A stretch of 64,000 bases of DNA, from positions 186,001 to 250,000 of the forward strand of contig NZ_JBIVFT010000004.1 in NCBI RefSeq assembly GCF_044748305.1. The letters run 5' to 3'. Below the pieces are notes generated by a model. That model saw nothing but the letters and a program-made list of their open reading frames with translations. It ran no database searches and was not told where the DNA came from. Each line of letters opens with the position of its first letter. Within the stretch, counting starts at the first letter, position 1. This stretch comes from Arthrobacter_E sp044748305. GTDB lineage: Bacteria > Actinomycetota > Actinomycetes > Actinomycetales > Micrococcaceae. The position numbers and the translations under genes were made by a program. Shown here piece after piece: positions 17,509-24,910 of this stretch.

Positions 17509-18177
17509 TCAGACCGGCAGAAGCATCACGAGAGCAGCACCTGTGATCATGAAGGGGCCGAACGGGATGTGACTCGTCCGGGTGGCCTTCCGGGTGACCA
17601 GGAGCACGGCGGAGAACACACCACCGAGGATGAACGCGACCAGCGGTCCCAGGAGCATCGGCCACCAGCCGAGGTAGCCCAGATAGAGGCCGAGCACCCC
17701 CGCGAGCTTCACATCGCCGAAGCCCATTCCCCTCGGGTACACCACCCTCAGCAGGAAGTAGCCGAGCCAGGAGAGCGCTCCGCCTGCCAGAACGCGCAAA
17801 CCCCAGATGCCTGCAATGGGGGCTGCAAGCTCTCCCAGCTGTTCGTCCAGGGACCGCTCGAACTCGGCTGAACCCGGCGTGCCGGTCACGATGAATCCAC
17901 CCGGGCTGATGGCCTGCCCGGACAAGGGGGCGTAGGCGAACCAGTGCACCTCACGAACCGCGAGGCCCGCGCAAAGGCACGCTGCCAGCAGTAACGCACC
18001 GGCAGCCCACGCCCACGGGAAGACGATTCTATTGGGCAACAGTTTGGTACGGGCATCGATCCAGGCCAGGCGTGCCCCGGCCAGAACGAACACCACAGCA
18101 GCCAGCAGCAGCAGGATCGCAGCGGCCAGCGCCCAGCCCTGACCGAGCCCCCAGAACTGAGCGATCCGTGTCAGCAT
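17509..18177 (-). CDS. A24-family prepilin peptidase-like membrane aspartyl protease
   Basis: 222 residues from ATG 18177; a longer start at 18237 adds a non-conserved basic leader. The two catalytic aspartates of the TFPP family are visible: the first in LAWIDARTKLLPNRI, the second in the GMGFGDVKLAG (GxGD) motif. About six membrane helices. It lacks the N-terminal methyltransferase domain of long PilD enzymes, as usual in actinobacteria, where it serves Flp/Tad or competence-like pili. No pilin genes adjoin it here. Confidence 0.9.
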   Translation of the reverse strand: MLTRIAQFWGLGQGWALAAAILLLLAAVVFVLAGARLAWIDARTKLLPNRIVFPWAWAAGALLLAACLCAGLAVREVHWFAYAPLSGQAISPGGFIVTGTPGSAEFERSLDEQLGELAAPIAGIWGLRVLAGGALSWLGYFLLRVVYPRGMGFGDVKLAGVLGLYLGYLGWWPMLLGPLVAFILGGVFSAVLLVTRKATRTSHIPFGPFMITGAALVMLLPV

Positions 18178-18251
18178 GGCCCTGACTCTAGTTCCGGCGC
18201 GGTCCTCCGGCAATCGGCCGTCCACAGCCGCCTGCACGCCGCTCCGCTGGC

Positions 18252-18257
18252 TAGACT
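18252..18257 (+). promoter_or_regulatory. -10 hexamer TAGACT, probable leaderless start
   Basis: TAGACT ends 7 nt before ATG 18265, favouring that ATG over the in-frame GTG at 18259. Confidence 0.55.
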
Positions 18258-18264
18258 CGTGGCC

Positions 18265-18921
18265 ATGCTGTCACTCGAGGAGATCTTCCCGCCCTTCGGC
18301 CTCGTCCTGCGTACCCCGCGCCTCGAATTGCGCGTGCTCCGCGACGAGGACATGGCACCTCTCATCGAAGCCGTCCGCAGCGGCATCCACGAACCCGGGA
18401 AGTCGCCGTTCTCCGTGCCCTGGTCCGAAGCGCCCGCGGAACAGCTTCCGGCGAACACCGCCCGGTTCCACTGGAGTACGCGCAGCGGCTTCGCGCAGGA
18501 ACGATGGGAACTGGCTTTCGGGATCTGGCACGAGGGCGAGCTGATCGGTTCCCAGTCCCTCATGGCCACGGACTTCGCGGCCTTCAAAGTGGTGAAGAGC
18601 GGTTCCTGGATCCGGAAGTCATCGCAAGGGCAGGGACTCGGGAAGGAGATGCGCGCGGCGATCCTGATCTACGCCTTCGACTTCCTGGGCGCCGACGTCG
18701 CGGAGTCGTCTGCGGCGGTCTGGAACCAGCCATCGCTCGGGGTCTCGCACTCCCTCGGTTACCGGGACAACGGTGTACACCGCGAACCCTCCGCGGAAGG
18801 TCCGGCCGAGATTCAGCAGCTTCGCCTCAATGCAGCGGATTTCCGCCGCCCCGATTGGCAATTGAGCGTCGCCGGGCACGAGCCACTGGCCCGTTTCATC
18901 GGGCTCGATCCGGCCCACTGA
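18265..18921 (+). CDS. GNAT acetyltransferase (RimJ/RimL type)
   Basis: 218 residues. The GNAT N-terminal LRTPRLELRVLRDEDMAPL matches RimJ/RimL-like enzymes. The acetyl-CoA pyrophosphate loop is seen as IRKSSQGQGLGKEMR, followed by the ALxxSLGY-type GVSHSLGYRDNG motif. It presumably acetylates an amino group on a protein, peptide or small molecule; the substrate is unknown. Divergent from the prepilin peptidase and convergent with phoH across a 79-bp gap containing an inverted repeat. Confidence 0.88.
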   Translation: MLSLEEIFPPFGLVLRTPRLELRVLRDEDMAPLIEAVRSGIHEPGKSPFSVPWSEAPAEQLPANTARFHWSTRSGFAQERWELAFGIWHEGELIGSQSLMATDFAAFKVVKSGSWIRKSSQGQGLGKEMRAAILIYAFDFLGADVAESSAAVWNQPSLGVSHSLGYRDNGVHREPSAEGPAEIQQLRLNAADFRRPDWQLSVAGHEPLARFIGLDPAH

Positions 18922-18932
18922 GCACCCGCGAA

Positions 18933-18981
18933 GTTACAGCTGACACCCTAAAAACCGTATCTTGAGGGCGTGAGCTGTAAC
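18933..18981. repeat. 17-bp inverted repeat between convergent genes
   Basis: Arms at 18933-18949 and 18965-18981 match at 15 of 17 positions (GTTACAGCTnACnCCCT) around a 15-nt AT-richer spacer. The spacer is A-rich and contains no T tract, so it may be a protein-binding site rather than an intrinsic terminator. No gene start is nearby on either strand. Confidence 0.6.
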
Positions 18982-19000
18982 CTCGCGAGCAGACAAGGGC

Positions 19001-20425
19001 TCAGATCTCGGCGCCCTCCAGCAGTTCCGTGACCAGCGCGGCGATCGGCGAGCGCTCGCTCCGTGTCAGCGTCATGTGCGCGAAGAGCGGATGCCCCTTG
19101 AGGGTCTCGACGACGGCGGCGACGCCGTCGTGACGCCCGACGCGCAGGTTGTCGCGCTGCGCGACGTCGTGCGTGAGGACGATCTTCGAGTTCTGTCCCA
19201 TGCGGCTCATCACGGTGAGCAGGACGTTCTTCTCCAGGGACTGCGCCTCGTCCACGATCACGAAGGAATCGTGCAGGGAGCGGCCGCGGATGTGTGTCAG
19301 AGGCAGAACCTCCAGCATGCCCCGGTCCATGACCTCCTCCACCACTTCCTGGGACACCAACGCACCAAGAGTGTCGAAGACCGCCTGGGCCCAGGGGTTC
19401 ATCTTCTCCGACTCAGTGCCGGGGAGGTAACCCAGTTCCTGACCGCCCACGGCGTAGAGCGGCCGGAAGACCACCACCTTGCGGTGTTCCTGGCGTTCCA
19501 GCACGGCTTCCAGACCGGCACACAGGGCCAGTGCCGATTTGCCGGTGCCGGCCCGGCCGCCCAGCGAGACGATGCCGATCGACGGGTCCATGAGCATGTC
19601 GATGGCCAGTCGCTGCTCGGCGGAGCGTCCATGCAGGCCGAAGACATCCCGGTCACCCTTGACCAGACGCACCTGCTTGTCGGCGCCGACCCGGCCCAGG
19701 GCGGAGCCGCGGGGTGAGAGCATGACCAGGCCGGTATTCACCGGCAGTTCGGCGGCCGCAGGGATGAGCACCGGCTCGTGACCGTAGAGGGCGGAGACTT
19801 CCTCCTCGCTGACATCCAGCTCGGAGAGACCGGTCCATCCGGTGTCTTTGACCAGTTCGTTACGGTATTCATCCGCCGTGAGTCCCATGGCGGAGGCTTT
19901 GACGCGCATGGGCAGGTCCTTGGACACCACGGTGACGTCGTGCCCTTCGTCGGCCAGGTTCTTTGCCACGGCGAGGATGCGCGAGTCGTTGTCGCCGGAA
20001 CGGAAGCCTGCGGGAAGCACCTCTGCGCTGATGTGGTTCAGCTCCACGCGCAGGGTGCCGCCCTCGTTCCCGAGTGGGATCGGGCGGTTGAGGCTTCCGT
20101 GCTCCACGCGCAGATCGTCGAGCAGCCGCAGCGCCTTCCGGGCGAAGTACCCCAGCTCGGGATCGTGGCGTTTGCCCTCGAGCTCGGCGATCACGACCAC
20201 CGGGACGATCACCTCATGTTCGGCGAAACGCAGCAGCGCCCTTGGATCCGAGAGCAGAACAGAGGTGTCGATCACGAAGCTGCGGCCAGTCGGGGCGGCG
20301 TCCGGGATCGTTCCCTTCGTGGAACGCCCTCGCGCGGTGCCAGAGGTAGCTTTCTTCGCGGTGCCCTTCGTCGCACCGGTGCCCTGCGCCGTGTCGTTCG
20401 CGGTGGTCACATCGGAAATAGCCAC
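19001..20425 (-). CDS. PIN-PhoH fusion (PhoH2-type RNase/RNA helicase)
   Basis: 474 residues, GTG start with GGAG about 5 nt upstream. Residues 1-47 are Ala/Thr/Lys-rich linker. A PIN domain starts at SFVIDTSVLLSDPRALLRF and continues through VIAELEGKRHDPELG and DNDSRILAVAKNL, carrying the acidic metal ligands. The PhoH ATPase follows with Walker A SLGGRAGTGKSALALC and Walker B DSFVIVDEAQSLEKN. PhoH2 proteins unwind and cleave RNA; in mycobacteria phoH2 can pair with an upstream antitoxin, which I do not see here. A roughly 300-bp structured leader precedes it. Confidence 0.95.
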   Translation of the reverse strand: MAISDVTTANDTAQGTGATKGTAKKATSGTARGRSTKGTIPDAAPTGRSFVIDTSVLLSDPRALLRFAEHEVIVPVVVIAELEGKRHDPELGYFARKALRLLDDLRVEHGSLNRPIPLGNEGGTLRVELNHISAEVLPAGFRSGDNDSRILAVAKNLADEGHDVTVVSKDLPMRVKASAMGLTADEYRNELVKDTGWTGLSELDVSEEEVSALYGHEPVLIPAAAELPVNTGLVMLSPRGSALGRVGADKQVRLVKGDRDVFGLHGRSAEQRLAIDMLMDPSIGIVSLGGRAGTGKSALALCAGLEAVLERQEHRKVVVFRPLYAVGGQELGYLPGTESEKMNPWAQAVFDTLGALVSQEVVEEVMDRGMLEVLPLTHIRGRSLHDSFVIVDEAQSLEKNVLLTVMSRMGQNSKIVLTHDVAQRDNLRVGRHDGVAAVVETLKGHPLFAHMTLTRSERSPIAALVTELLEGAEI

Positions 20426-20738
20426 ATCAACTCCAGACCCGGGCTCTCGCCCGGATTTCTCTAGGTGAGGCGGTCGGCCCGGAGGCCGGTTCCGGCCTCC
20501 CCCACAGCTGGTGCGATTTCTCGCTCCATGGATGGCCTCCCGTGGCGCCGGGAGGGTTCCCCGGCGTTAGGACCACGCTAACCCCGGCGGCTCCGCCTCG
20601 ACAGCCGCCACGGCAACTCACGCGTTAATTTTCCGTGAACGGCGATGCTCCTCCGCCGTCGCGTGCTCAGTTGTGGCGGGTTCGCCGCGGGATCTCCCGC
20701 CACGACTGACCACACGACACGGCCGCCGGGGCGCGCAC
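20426..20738. other. 313-bp non-coding region between phoH and a GNAT gene, hairpin-rich
   Basis: No credible ORF on either strand. Several GC-rich inverted repeats occur. GGAGGCCGG / CCGGCCTCC with a 2-nt loop is at 20481-20500. CCTCCC / GGGAGG is at 20536-20555. GTTAG / CTAAC lies near 20565-20580. CCGGGC / GCCCGG (20439-20454) is directly upstream of the phoH ribosome site. This may be a structured 5' leader of phoH. I compared it mentally with c-di-AMP and M-box riboswitches and it does not fit either. Confidence 0.5.
20661..20716. repeat. REP-like palindrome, copy A
   Basis: The left arm (CGTGCTCAGTTGTGGCGGG) pairs imperfectly with the right arm ending CCCGCCACGACTGACCACACG-like sequence. 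The arm sequence recurs at 21351-21420 on the other side of the GNAT gene. Confidence 0.6.
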
Positions 20739-20744
20739 TAGGCT
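20739..20744 (+). promoter_or_regulatory. -10 hexamer TAGGCT, probable leaderless start
   Basis: TAGGCT ends 6 nt before ATG 20751, the same hexamer and layout as upstream of purK. Confidence 0.55.
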
Positions 20745-20750
20745 GGCAGG

Positions 20751-21344
20751 ATGGCAACGACGACGATGCAGGAATGGGCGGACGGCCTCTACAAGGGCGA
20801 ATTGACGGTCTTGCGGGGCTTGCTCCCCGAGGACCTTCCAGAGCTTTCGGGCTGGTGGAACGACTCCGGGCTCGCAGTCTTGCAGCGCTACACGACCTCG
20901 CCCATCCCCACCGAGGACTCGGAAGAGCTGTTCCGCCAGTGGAGCAAGAACGACACGATGCGCGCCGCTGGTTTCAGCATCGTGTCCCAGGGCGGAGAGA
21001 TGTCACAAGACGGTGATCTGGTCGGTCACATCACGGCGTGGGGCATGGATCCCCGGGTCCGGACCGCGCGGATCGCCATCATGATCGGTCCCCGGTACCA
21101 AGGTCAGGGGTACGGCGGTGACGCTCTGCGGGTGATGCTCCGGGTGGCCTTCGAGGAGATGGCTGCTCACAAGGTGGCGCTGGACACCTGGTCATTCAAT
21201 GAGCGCGCTTTGCGGCTCTACCGCTCACTCGGTTTCGTGGAGGAGGGGCGGGAGCGCGACGCCGTGTTCCACCGCTCCGGATTCCACGACAAGATCGTGC
21301 TCGGCATGCTGGAGTCCGAGTACCGGGAGCGATACGGCGACTAG
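20751..21344 (+). CDS. GNAT acetyltransferase (RimJ/RimL type)
   Basis: 197 residues. The acetyl-CoA loop is IGPRYQGQGYGGDALRVMLR, and the C-terminal motif is NERALRLYRSLGFVEEGRERDAVF, both typical of RimJ/RimL-like N-acetyltransferases. Substrate unknown. The gene stands alone, bracketed by two related palindromes (20661-20716 and 21351-21420), an arrangement that raises the possibility of insertion as a unit. Confidence 0.88.
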   Translation: MATTTMQEWADGLYKGELTVLRGLLPEDLPELSGWWNDSGLAVLQRYTTSPIPTEDSEELFRQWSKNDTMRAAGFSIVSQGGEMSQDGDLVGHITAWGMDPRVRTARIAIMIGPRYQGQGYGGDALRVMLRVAFEEMAAHKVALDTWSFNERALRLYRSLGFVEEGRERDAVFHRSGFHDKIVLGMLESEYRERYGD

Positions 21345-21350
21345 GCGCAC

Positions 21351-21420
21351 CCCCGTTGCGTGCTCAGTTGTTGCGGGTGTTTCACCGAATTGCCCGCACC
21401 GACTGAGCACGCAAATGGGG
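21351..21420. repeat. REP-like palindrome, copy B; probable bidirectional terminator
   Basis: Long imperfect hairpin with TGCGTGCTCAGT on the left and ACTGAGCACGCA on the right, extended by CCCC / GGGG ends. It lies between the GNAT gene and the convergent isoprenyl transferase. Its arms share the GTGCTCAGTTGT.GCGGG core with copy A. Confidence 0.65.
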
Positions 21421-21456
21421 AAAGAAAAGTGCGTTCCGGGAGAGCCCTGGAGAAGG

Positions 21457-22218
21457 TCAAGCGCCGAAGCGCCGCTGACGTCCCGCGTAGTCACGCAACG
21501 CCCGCAGGAAGTCGACCTTGCGGAACGCCGGCCAGAGCGCTTCGCAGAAGTAGAACTCGCTGTAGGCGCTCTGCCACATGAGGAAGCCGGAGAGCCGCTG
21601 CTCGCCGGAGGTGCGGATCACCAGGTCCGGATCGGGCTGGCCCGCGGTGTACAAGAAGCGGGAGATGTCTTCCACGGAGAGCGAAGTGGACAGGCTTTCA
21701 AGGGTCTCCCCACGGCCCGCACCGTCCTTCATCAGGGCCCGGACGGCGTCGACGATCTCGCGGCGCCCACCGTACCCGACGGCGACGTTGACGTGCACGG
21801 CTTCCTTCACCGGCGTCTTGTGAGTGAGCCGGCTCAGCCGTTCGGCGAGGTAGTCCGGAAGGAGCTCCGGGGCGCCCATCGCGTGCACCGAGATGTTCTC
21901 GTCCTCGTCCAGCCGGTCCAGCGTGTTCGCGATGATGGCCATGAGCTCGTCCAGCTCATCCGAAGAACGGCTCATATTGTCCGTGGAGAGCATGTACAGC
22001 GTGACGACCTTGACGCCGATCTCCTGGCACCAGTGCAGGAATTCAAGAATCTTGTCCGCGCCCGCTTGGTGCCCACGACTGCTGGGCGCGTTGAACTGCT
22101 TGGCCCAGCGCCGGTTGCCGTCCACCATCACACCGATGTGCGCCGGGATCCGATCGGCCGCCAGACTGCGTTCCAGACGGCGTTCGTACATGCCGTAGAG
22201 GAAATCCTGCACACTCAT
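21457..22218 (-). CDS. Cis-prenyl (Z-isoprenyl) diphosphate synthase
   Basis: 253 residues from ATG 22218 (MSVQDFLYGMYERR); a longer in-frame start at 22314 was rejected. UPP-synthase family motifs: VMVDGNRRWAKQ with the catalytic Asp, NVAVGYGGRREIVDA, and LVIRTSGEQRLSGFLMWQ, then SEFYFCEALWP. It condenses IPP onto an allylic primer to make cis-polyprenyl diphosphates for the cell-wall lipid carrier. The divergent hemolysin III neighbour matches the M. tuberculosis Rv1086/Rv1085c arrangement, where Rv1086 makes short-chain Z-farnesyl diphosphate. By that synteny it may be the short-chain enzyme rather than UppS proper. Confidence 0.93.
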   Translation of the reverse strand: MSVQDFLYGMYERRLERSLAADRIPAHIGVMVDGNRRWAKQFNAPSSRGHQAGADKILEFLHWCQEIGVKVVTLYMLSTDNMSRSSDELDELMAIIANTLDRLDEDENISVHAMGAPELLPDYLAERLSRLTHKTPVKEAVHVNVAVGYGGRREIVDAVRALMKDGAGRGETLESLSTSLSVEDISRFLYTAGQPDPDLVIRTSGEQRLSGFLMWQSAYSEFYFCEALWPAFRKVDFLRALRDYAGRQRRFGA

Positions 22219-22314
22219 GCGGCCCTGCACCTCTTCCCGTTCGCGCGTACCCCGCGCCGCGGGACTGCCTGGCACAAGGCTACCGCTTGGGACGGCTCTT
22301 CCAGGGCAGGCCAA

Positions 22315-22347
22315 GGTTACTCACTAGTAACCTACGGGAGCGTAAGT
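22315..22347. promoter_or_regulatory. Operator-like inverted repeats in the prenyl synthase/hemolysin III divergent region
   Basis: GGTTACT-CACT-AGTAACC (22315-22332) is a perfect 7-bp inverted repeat. It overlaps a second one, AACCTACG-GGAG-CGTAAGTT (22330-22349, 7 of 8 pairs), just upstream of the hemolysin III ATG. The layout suits a TetR-like dimer site; the regulator is unknown. Confidence 0.5.
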
Positions 22348-22359
22348 TAGCATTGAAAG

Positions 22360-23055
22360 ATGCGGACCGCTGCACCTCTTCCTCCCGTCTCATCCCCCGC
22401 CGCCCTCTCGGACCGAGCTCAATTGCTGGCCATCAAGCCCGCCTGGCGAGGCTGGATCCACGCGGCGGCCGCGCCTCTGGCCCTGGCAGCCGGAATCGTG
22501 CTCATCTGCCTGGCACCCACCCCGGATCGCAAGATCGCCTCAGCCGTTTACACCCTGACGGGACTGCTGTTGTTCACCGTCAGCGCGGTGTATCACCGGG
22601 GCAATTGGAACCCTCGCGTCAAGGCCGTACTGAAACGGCTCGACCACACCAACATCATGCTGGTGATCGCCGGAAGTTACACTCCGCTGGCCTGGACGCT
22701 GCTGGATCGCCCGACGGCGGTCATGCTGCTGTGGCTCATCTGGGGCGGCGCCCTGGCCGGCGTCGCGTTCCGCCTTCTCTGGATTCATGCCCCGCGCTGG
22801 CTCTACGTGCCCATCTATGTCGCCCTCGGCTGCGGCGCGCTCTTCTTCATTCCGGAGTTCTTCGCCGCGAGCATTCCTGCCGCGATCCTGGTGTGCTGCG
22901 GCGGCGCCTTCTACATAGCCGGAGCGGTGTTCTACGGCTTGAAGCGCCCCAACTTCAGCTATCATTTCTTCGGTTTCCACGAACTCTTCCACGCCTTCAC
23001 CGTGCTGGGTTTCGCCTGCCATCTGGTCGCGATCTTCCTGAGCGTCCTGCGCTGA
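22360..23055 (+). CDS. Hemolysin III (PAQR-family) integral membrane protein
   Basis: 231 residues with seven predicted helices. Family motifs with putative metal ligands are present: SAVYHRGNW (Ser/His after helix 2), RLDHTNIMLVIAGSYTP (Asp), and the C-terminal FHELFHAFTVLGFACH (two His). PAQR proteins are hydrolase-like membrane enzymes; a haemolytic role is historical and not implied. Divergent from the cis-prenyl synthase, an arrangement also seen in mycobacteria. Confidence 0.93.
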   Translation: MRTAAPLPPVSSPAALSDRAQLLAIKPAWRGWIHAAAAPLALAAGIVLICLAPTPDRKIASAVYTLTGLLLFTVSAVYHRGNWNPRVKAVLKRLDHTNIMLVIAGSYTPLAWTLLDRPTAVMLLWLIWGGALAGVAFRLLWIHAPRWLYVPIYVALGCGALFFIPEFFAASIPAAILVCCGGAFYIAGAVFYGLKRPNFSYHFFGFHELFHAFTVLGFACHLVAIFLSVLR

Positions 23056-23090
23056 CCGGCACGCCACGCCGCCTTCCCGACCCGGCGTGA

Positions 23091-23120
23091 TTGACACCAC
23101 CTTGTGACGGCGCCCATACT
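23091..23120 (+). promoter_or_regulatory. Sigma-70-type promoter of the asparagine-use cluster
   Basis: TTGACA (23091-23096), an 18-nt spacer, then CATACT (23115-23120), 6 nt before GTG 23127. This is the best-formed promoter in the window and implies a leaderless regulator transcript. Confidence 0.7.
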
Positions 23121-23126
23121 CATACG

Positions 23127-23849
23127 GTGAACCTGTCAGACAGCCGGACAGCATCGTCCCCGGGGCGACTGCGCCCCGGTCCCGGCCCGCTGGCCCGTGT
23201 CAGCGCTCAGGAAGCGGTCCTCACCGCACTGCGCAGCGACATCGAGGAAGGCCGGATCGCCGTCGGCGACAAACTCCCGTCCGAAGCCGCGCTCTCCGCC
23301 AGCTACGGAGTCAGCCGTTCCGTCATCCGCGAAGCGCTGCGCTCGTGCTCCGCACTCGGGCTGACCGAAACGCGCACCGGCAAAGGAACGTTCATCATCT
23401 CGGACCGGGTCTCCTCAGACCTCGTCCTCGGCCGGTACTCCGCCCGGGACCTGACCGAGGCCAGGCCGCACATCGAAATCCCCGCCGCCGCACTCGCCGC
23501 CGAACGCCACGACGCCGAGGATCTTGAACTGCTCCGGAGCATTCACGAGGACATGCTCGCCGAGAACGACGTCGAGGCCTGGGTTTCGCTCGACTCCGCG
23601 TTCCACCTCCAGATCGCGCGCGCCAGCGGCAACAAGGTCTTCGAAACGGTGGTGAATGATCTGCGCGAGGCTCTGGCCAAGCAGTCCAGCACTCTCAACC
23701 TCGTGGCCGACCGCGAGCACACTTCCAATCGCGAGCATCAGATCATCCTCGACGCGATCGCCTCCGGCTCTCCCGAACGAGCCTCCGAGGCCATGAGAGA
23801 CCACCTCGCAGCCGTCGCACGAGCCCTGGACTCCCTCGAACAGCACTGA
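23127..23849 (+). CDS. FadR-subfamily GntR regulator, probably of asparagine catabolism
   Basis: 240 residues from GTG 23127, which fits the promoter; an in-frame ATG at 23091 lies on the -35 box and was rejected. The winged-helix N-terminus reads LPSEAALSASYGVSRSVIREAL then TRTGKGTFI. The C-terminus is an all-helical FCD ligand domain with DSAFHLQIARASGNKVF and HQIILDAIASG, carrying likely metal/ligand residues. It is first in a run with asparaginase, aspartase and permease, so it most likely controls these genes in response to asparagine or aspartate (inferred). Confidence 0.9.
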   Translation: MNLSDSRTASSPGRLRPGPGPLARVSAQEAVLTALRSDIEEGRIAVGDKLPSEAALSASYGVSRSVIREALRSCSALGLTETRTGKGTFIISDRVSSDLVLGRYSARDLTEARPHIEIPAAALAAERHDAEDLELLRSIHEDMLAENDVEAWVSLDSAFHLQIARASGNKVFETVVNDLREALAKQSSTLNLVADREHTSNREHQIILDAIASGSPERASEAMRDHLAAVARALDSLEQH

Positions 23850-23881
23850 CCCCGCCCACTCCCGTATCAGGAAGACAACGC

Positions 23882-24910
23882 ATGGCACATCTCCCCGTCC
23901 ACGTCCCACTGGCCGCGTTCAGCCGCGACCAGCGGATCGAAGGCGTCCACTACGGATCCCTGGCGGCAACCGCCCCCGACGGGTCGCTCCTGTTCGGTGC
24001 CGGAGATCCGGCAACACCGTTCTACCCGCGTTCCTCGCTCAAGCCGTTCCAGGCGGTCGCCATGGTCCTGGCAGGGCTCGACCTCCCCGAGCACCTCCTG
24101 GCACTCGCCGCGGCCAGCCACAGCGGCGGCGCGGCACACCGCGCGGGAGCCGTGGAGATCCTGCGTCGTCACGGGCTCGGCATCGACGCACTCCGCAACA
24201 CCCGGGACCTGCCCTACGGTGTCGCGGAACGGGAAGAGTGGCTTCGCGCAGGCGGAGCGGCGGACCGGATCTGCCAGAACTGCTCCGGCAAGCACGCGGC
24301 GATGGTCGGCACCTGCACGCTGAACGACTGGCCCCTGGAAAGCTATCTCGACCCGGGCCACCCGCTCCAGCAGCTCGTGGCCCGTACGGTCACGGCCCTG
24401 ACCGGTGAAGAACCCGCCCAATGGTCCACCGACGGCTGCGGGACCCCTCTTCCGGCGCTCAGCCTCACCGCCATGGCGCGCGGCTACGGCCGGATGGCCG
24501 GGCTGGCCGCCGGCACCGAGGCCGACGACGACGTCGAGGCGGCAGCGGCCGTCGTCGCGCGCGCCATGATGCGCAACCCCGAGATGGTGGCCGGCGAGGG
24601 CCGGGACGTCACAGCGCTGATGCGCGGCCTGCCGGGTGCCCTGGCCAAGGACGGCTTCGAGGGCGTGCAACTGATCGGTCTGCCGGACGGGCGCGGCGTC
24701 GCCGTCAAGATCTCCGACGGAGGAGACCGCGCACGGATGCCCGTCGCGGTGCGCACGCTGCTCAGCCTCGGCGTCGACGTCAGCGGCGTCGATGGGCTCG
24801 CCAGCCCGCCGATCCTCGGGGGTGGCATGGTGCGTGGCACCCTGACAGCCCTGGAATCCGCTTTTCCCGATCACCTCAGCACGGAACAGAACCGAGAGGA
24901 CAACCCATGA
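23882..24910 (+). CDS. Asparaginase of the Rhizobium etli AnsA type (class 3)
   Basis: 342 residues. It belongs to the asparaginase II family of serine-beta-lactamase-like fold, unrelated to E. coli AnsA/AnsB. The S51-x-x-K54 catalytic pair (YPRSSLKPF), ASHSGG at 78-83, the C134-S-G-K137 segment (QNCSGKHAAM) and the TDGCGTPLP motif match the R. etli enzyme. It hydrolyses asparagine to aspartate and ammonia. No signal peptide, so cytoplasmic. Its TGA overlaps the ATG of aspA (ATGA), indicating translational coupling, so aspartate can be deaminated at once. Confidence 0.92.
   Translation: MAHLPVHVPLAAFSRDQRIEGVHYGSLAATAPDGSLLFGAGDPATPFYPRSSLKPFQAVAMVLAGLDLPEHLLALAAASHSGGAAHRAGAVEILRRHGLGIDALRNTRDLPYGVAEREEWLRAGGAADRICQNCSGKHAAMVGTCTLNDWPLESYLDPGHPLQQLVARTVTALTGEEPAQWSTDGCGTPLPALSLTAMARGYGRMAGLAAGTEADDDVEAAAAVVARAMMRNPEMVAGEGRDVTALMRGLPGALAKDGFEGVQLIGLPDGRGVAVKISDGGDRARMPVAVRTLLSLGVDVSGVDGLASPPILGGGMVRGTLTALESAFPDHLSTEQNREDNP

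Noticed and set aside
20426..20640. Possible c-di-AMP or M-box riboswitch before phoH
   Set aside because: Fragments such as GCTAACC and GGTGAGGC occur, but the other conserved blocks are missing or in the wrong order or strand.
24421..24906. N-terminal extension of aspA inside the asparaginase gene
   Set aside because: Composition is non-protein-like and the ATGA overlap start at 24907 fits the family.
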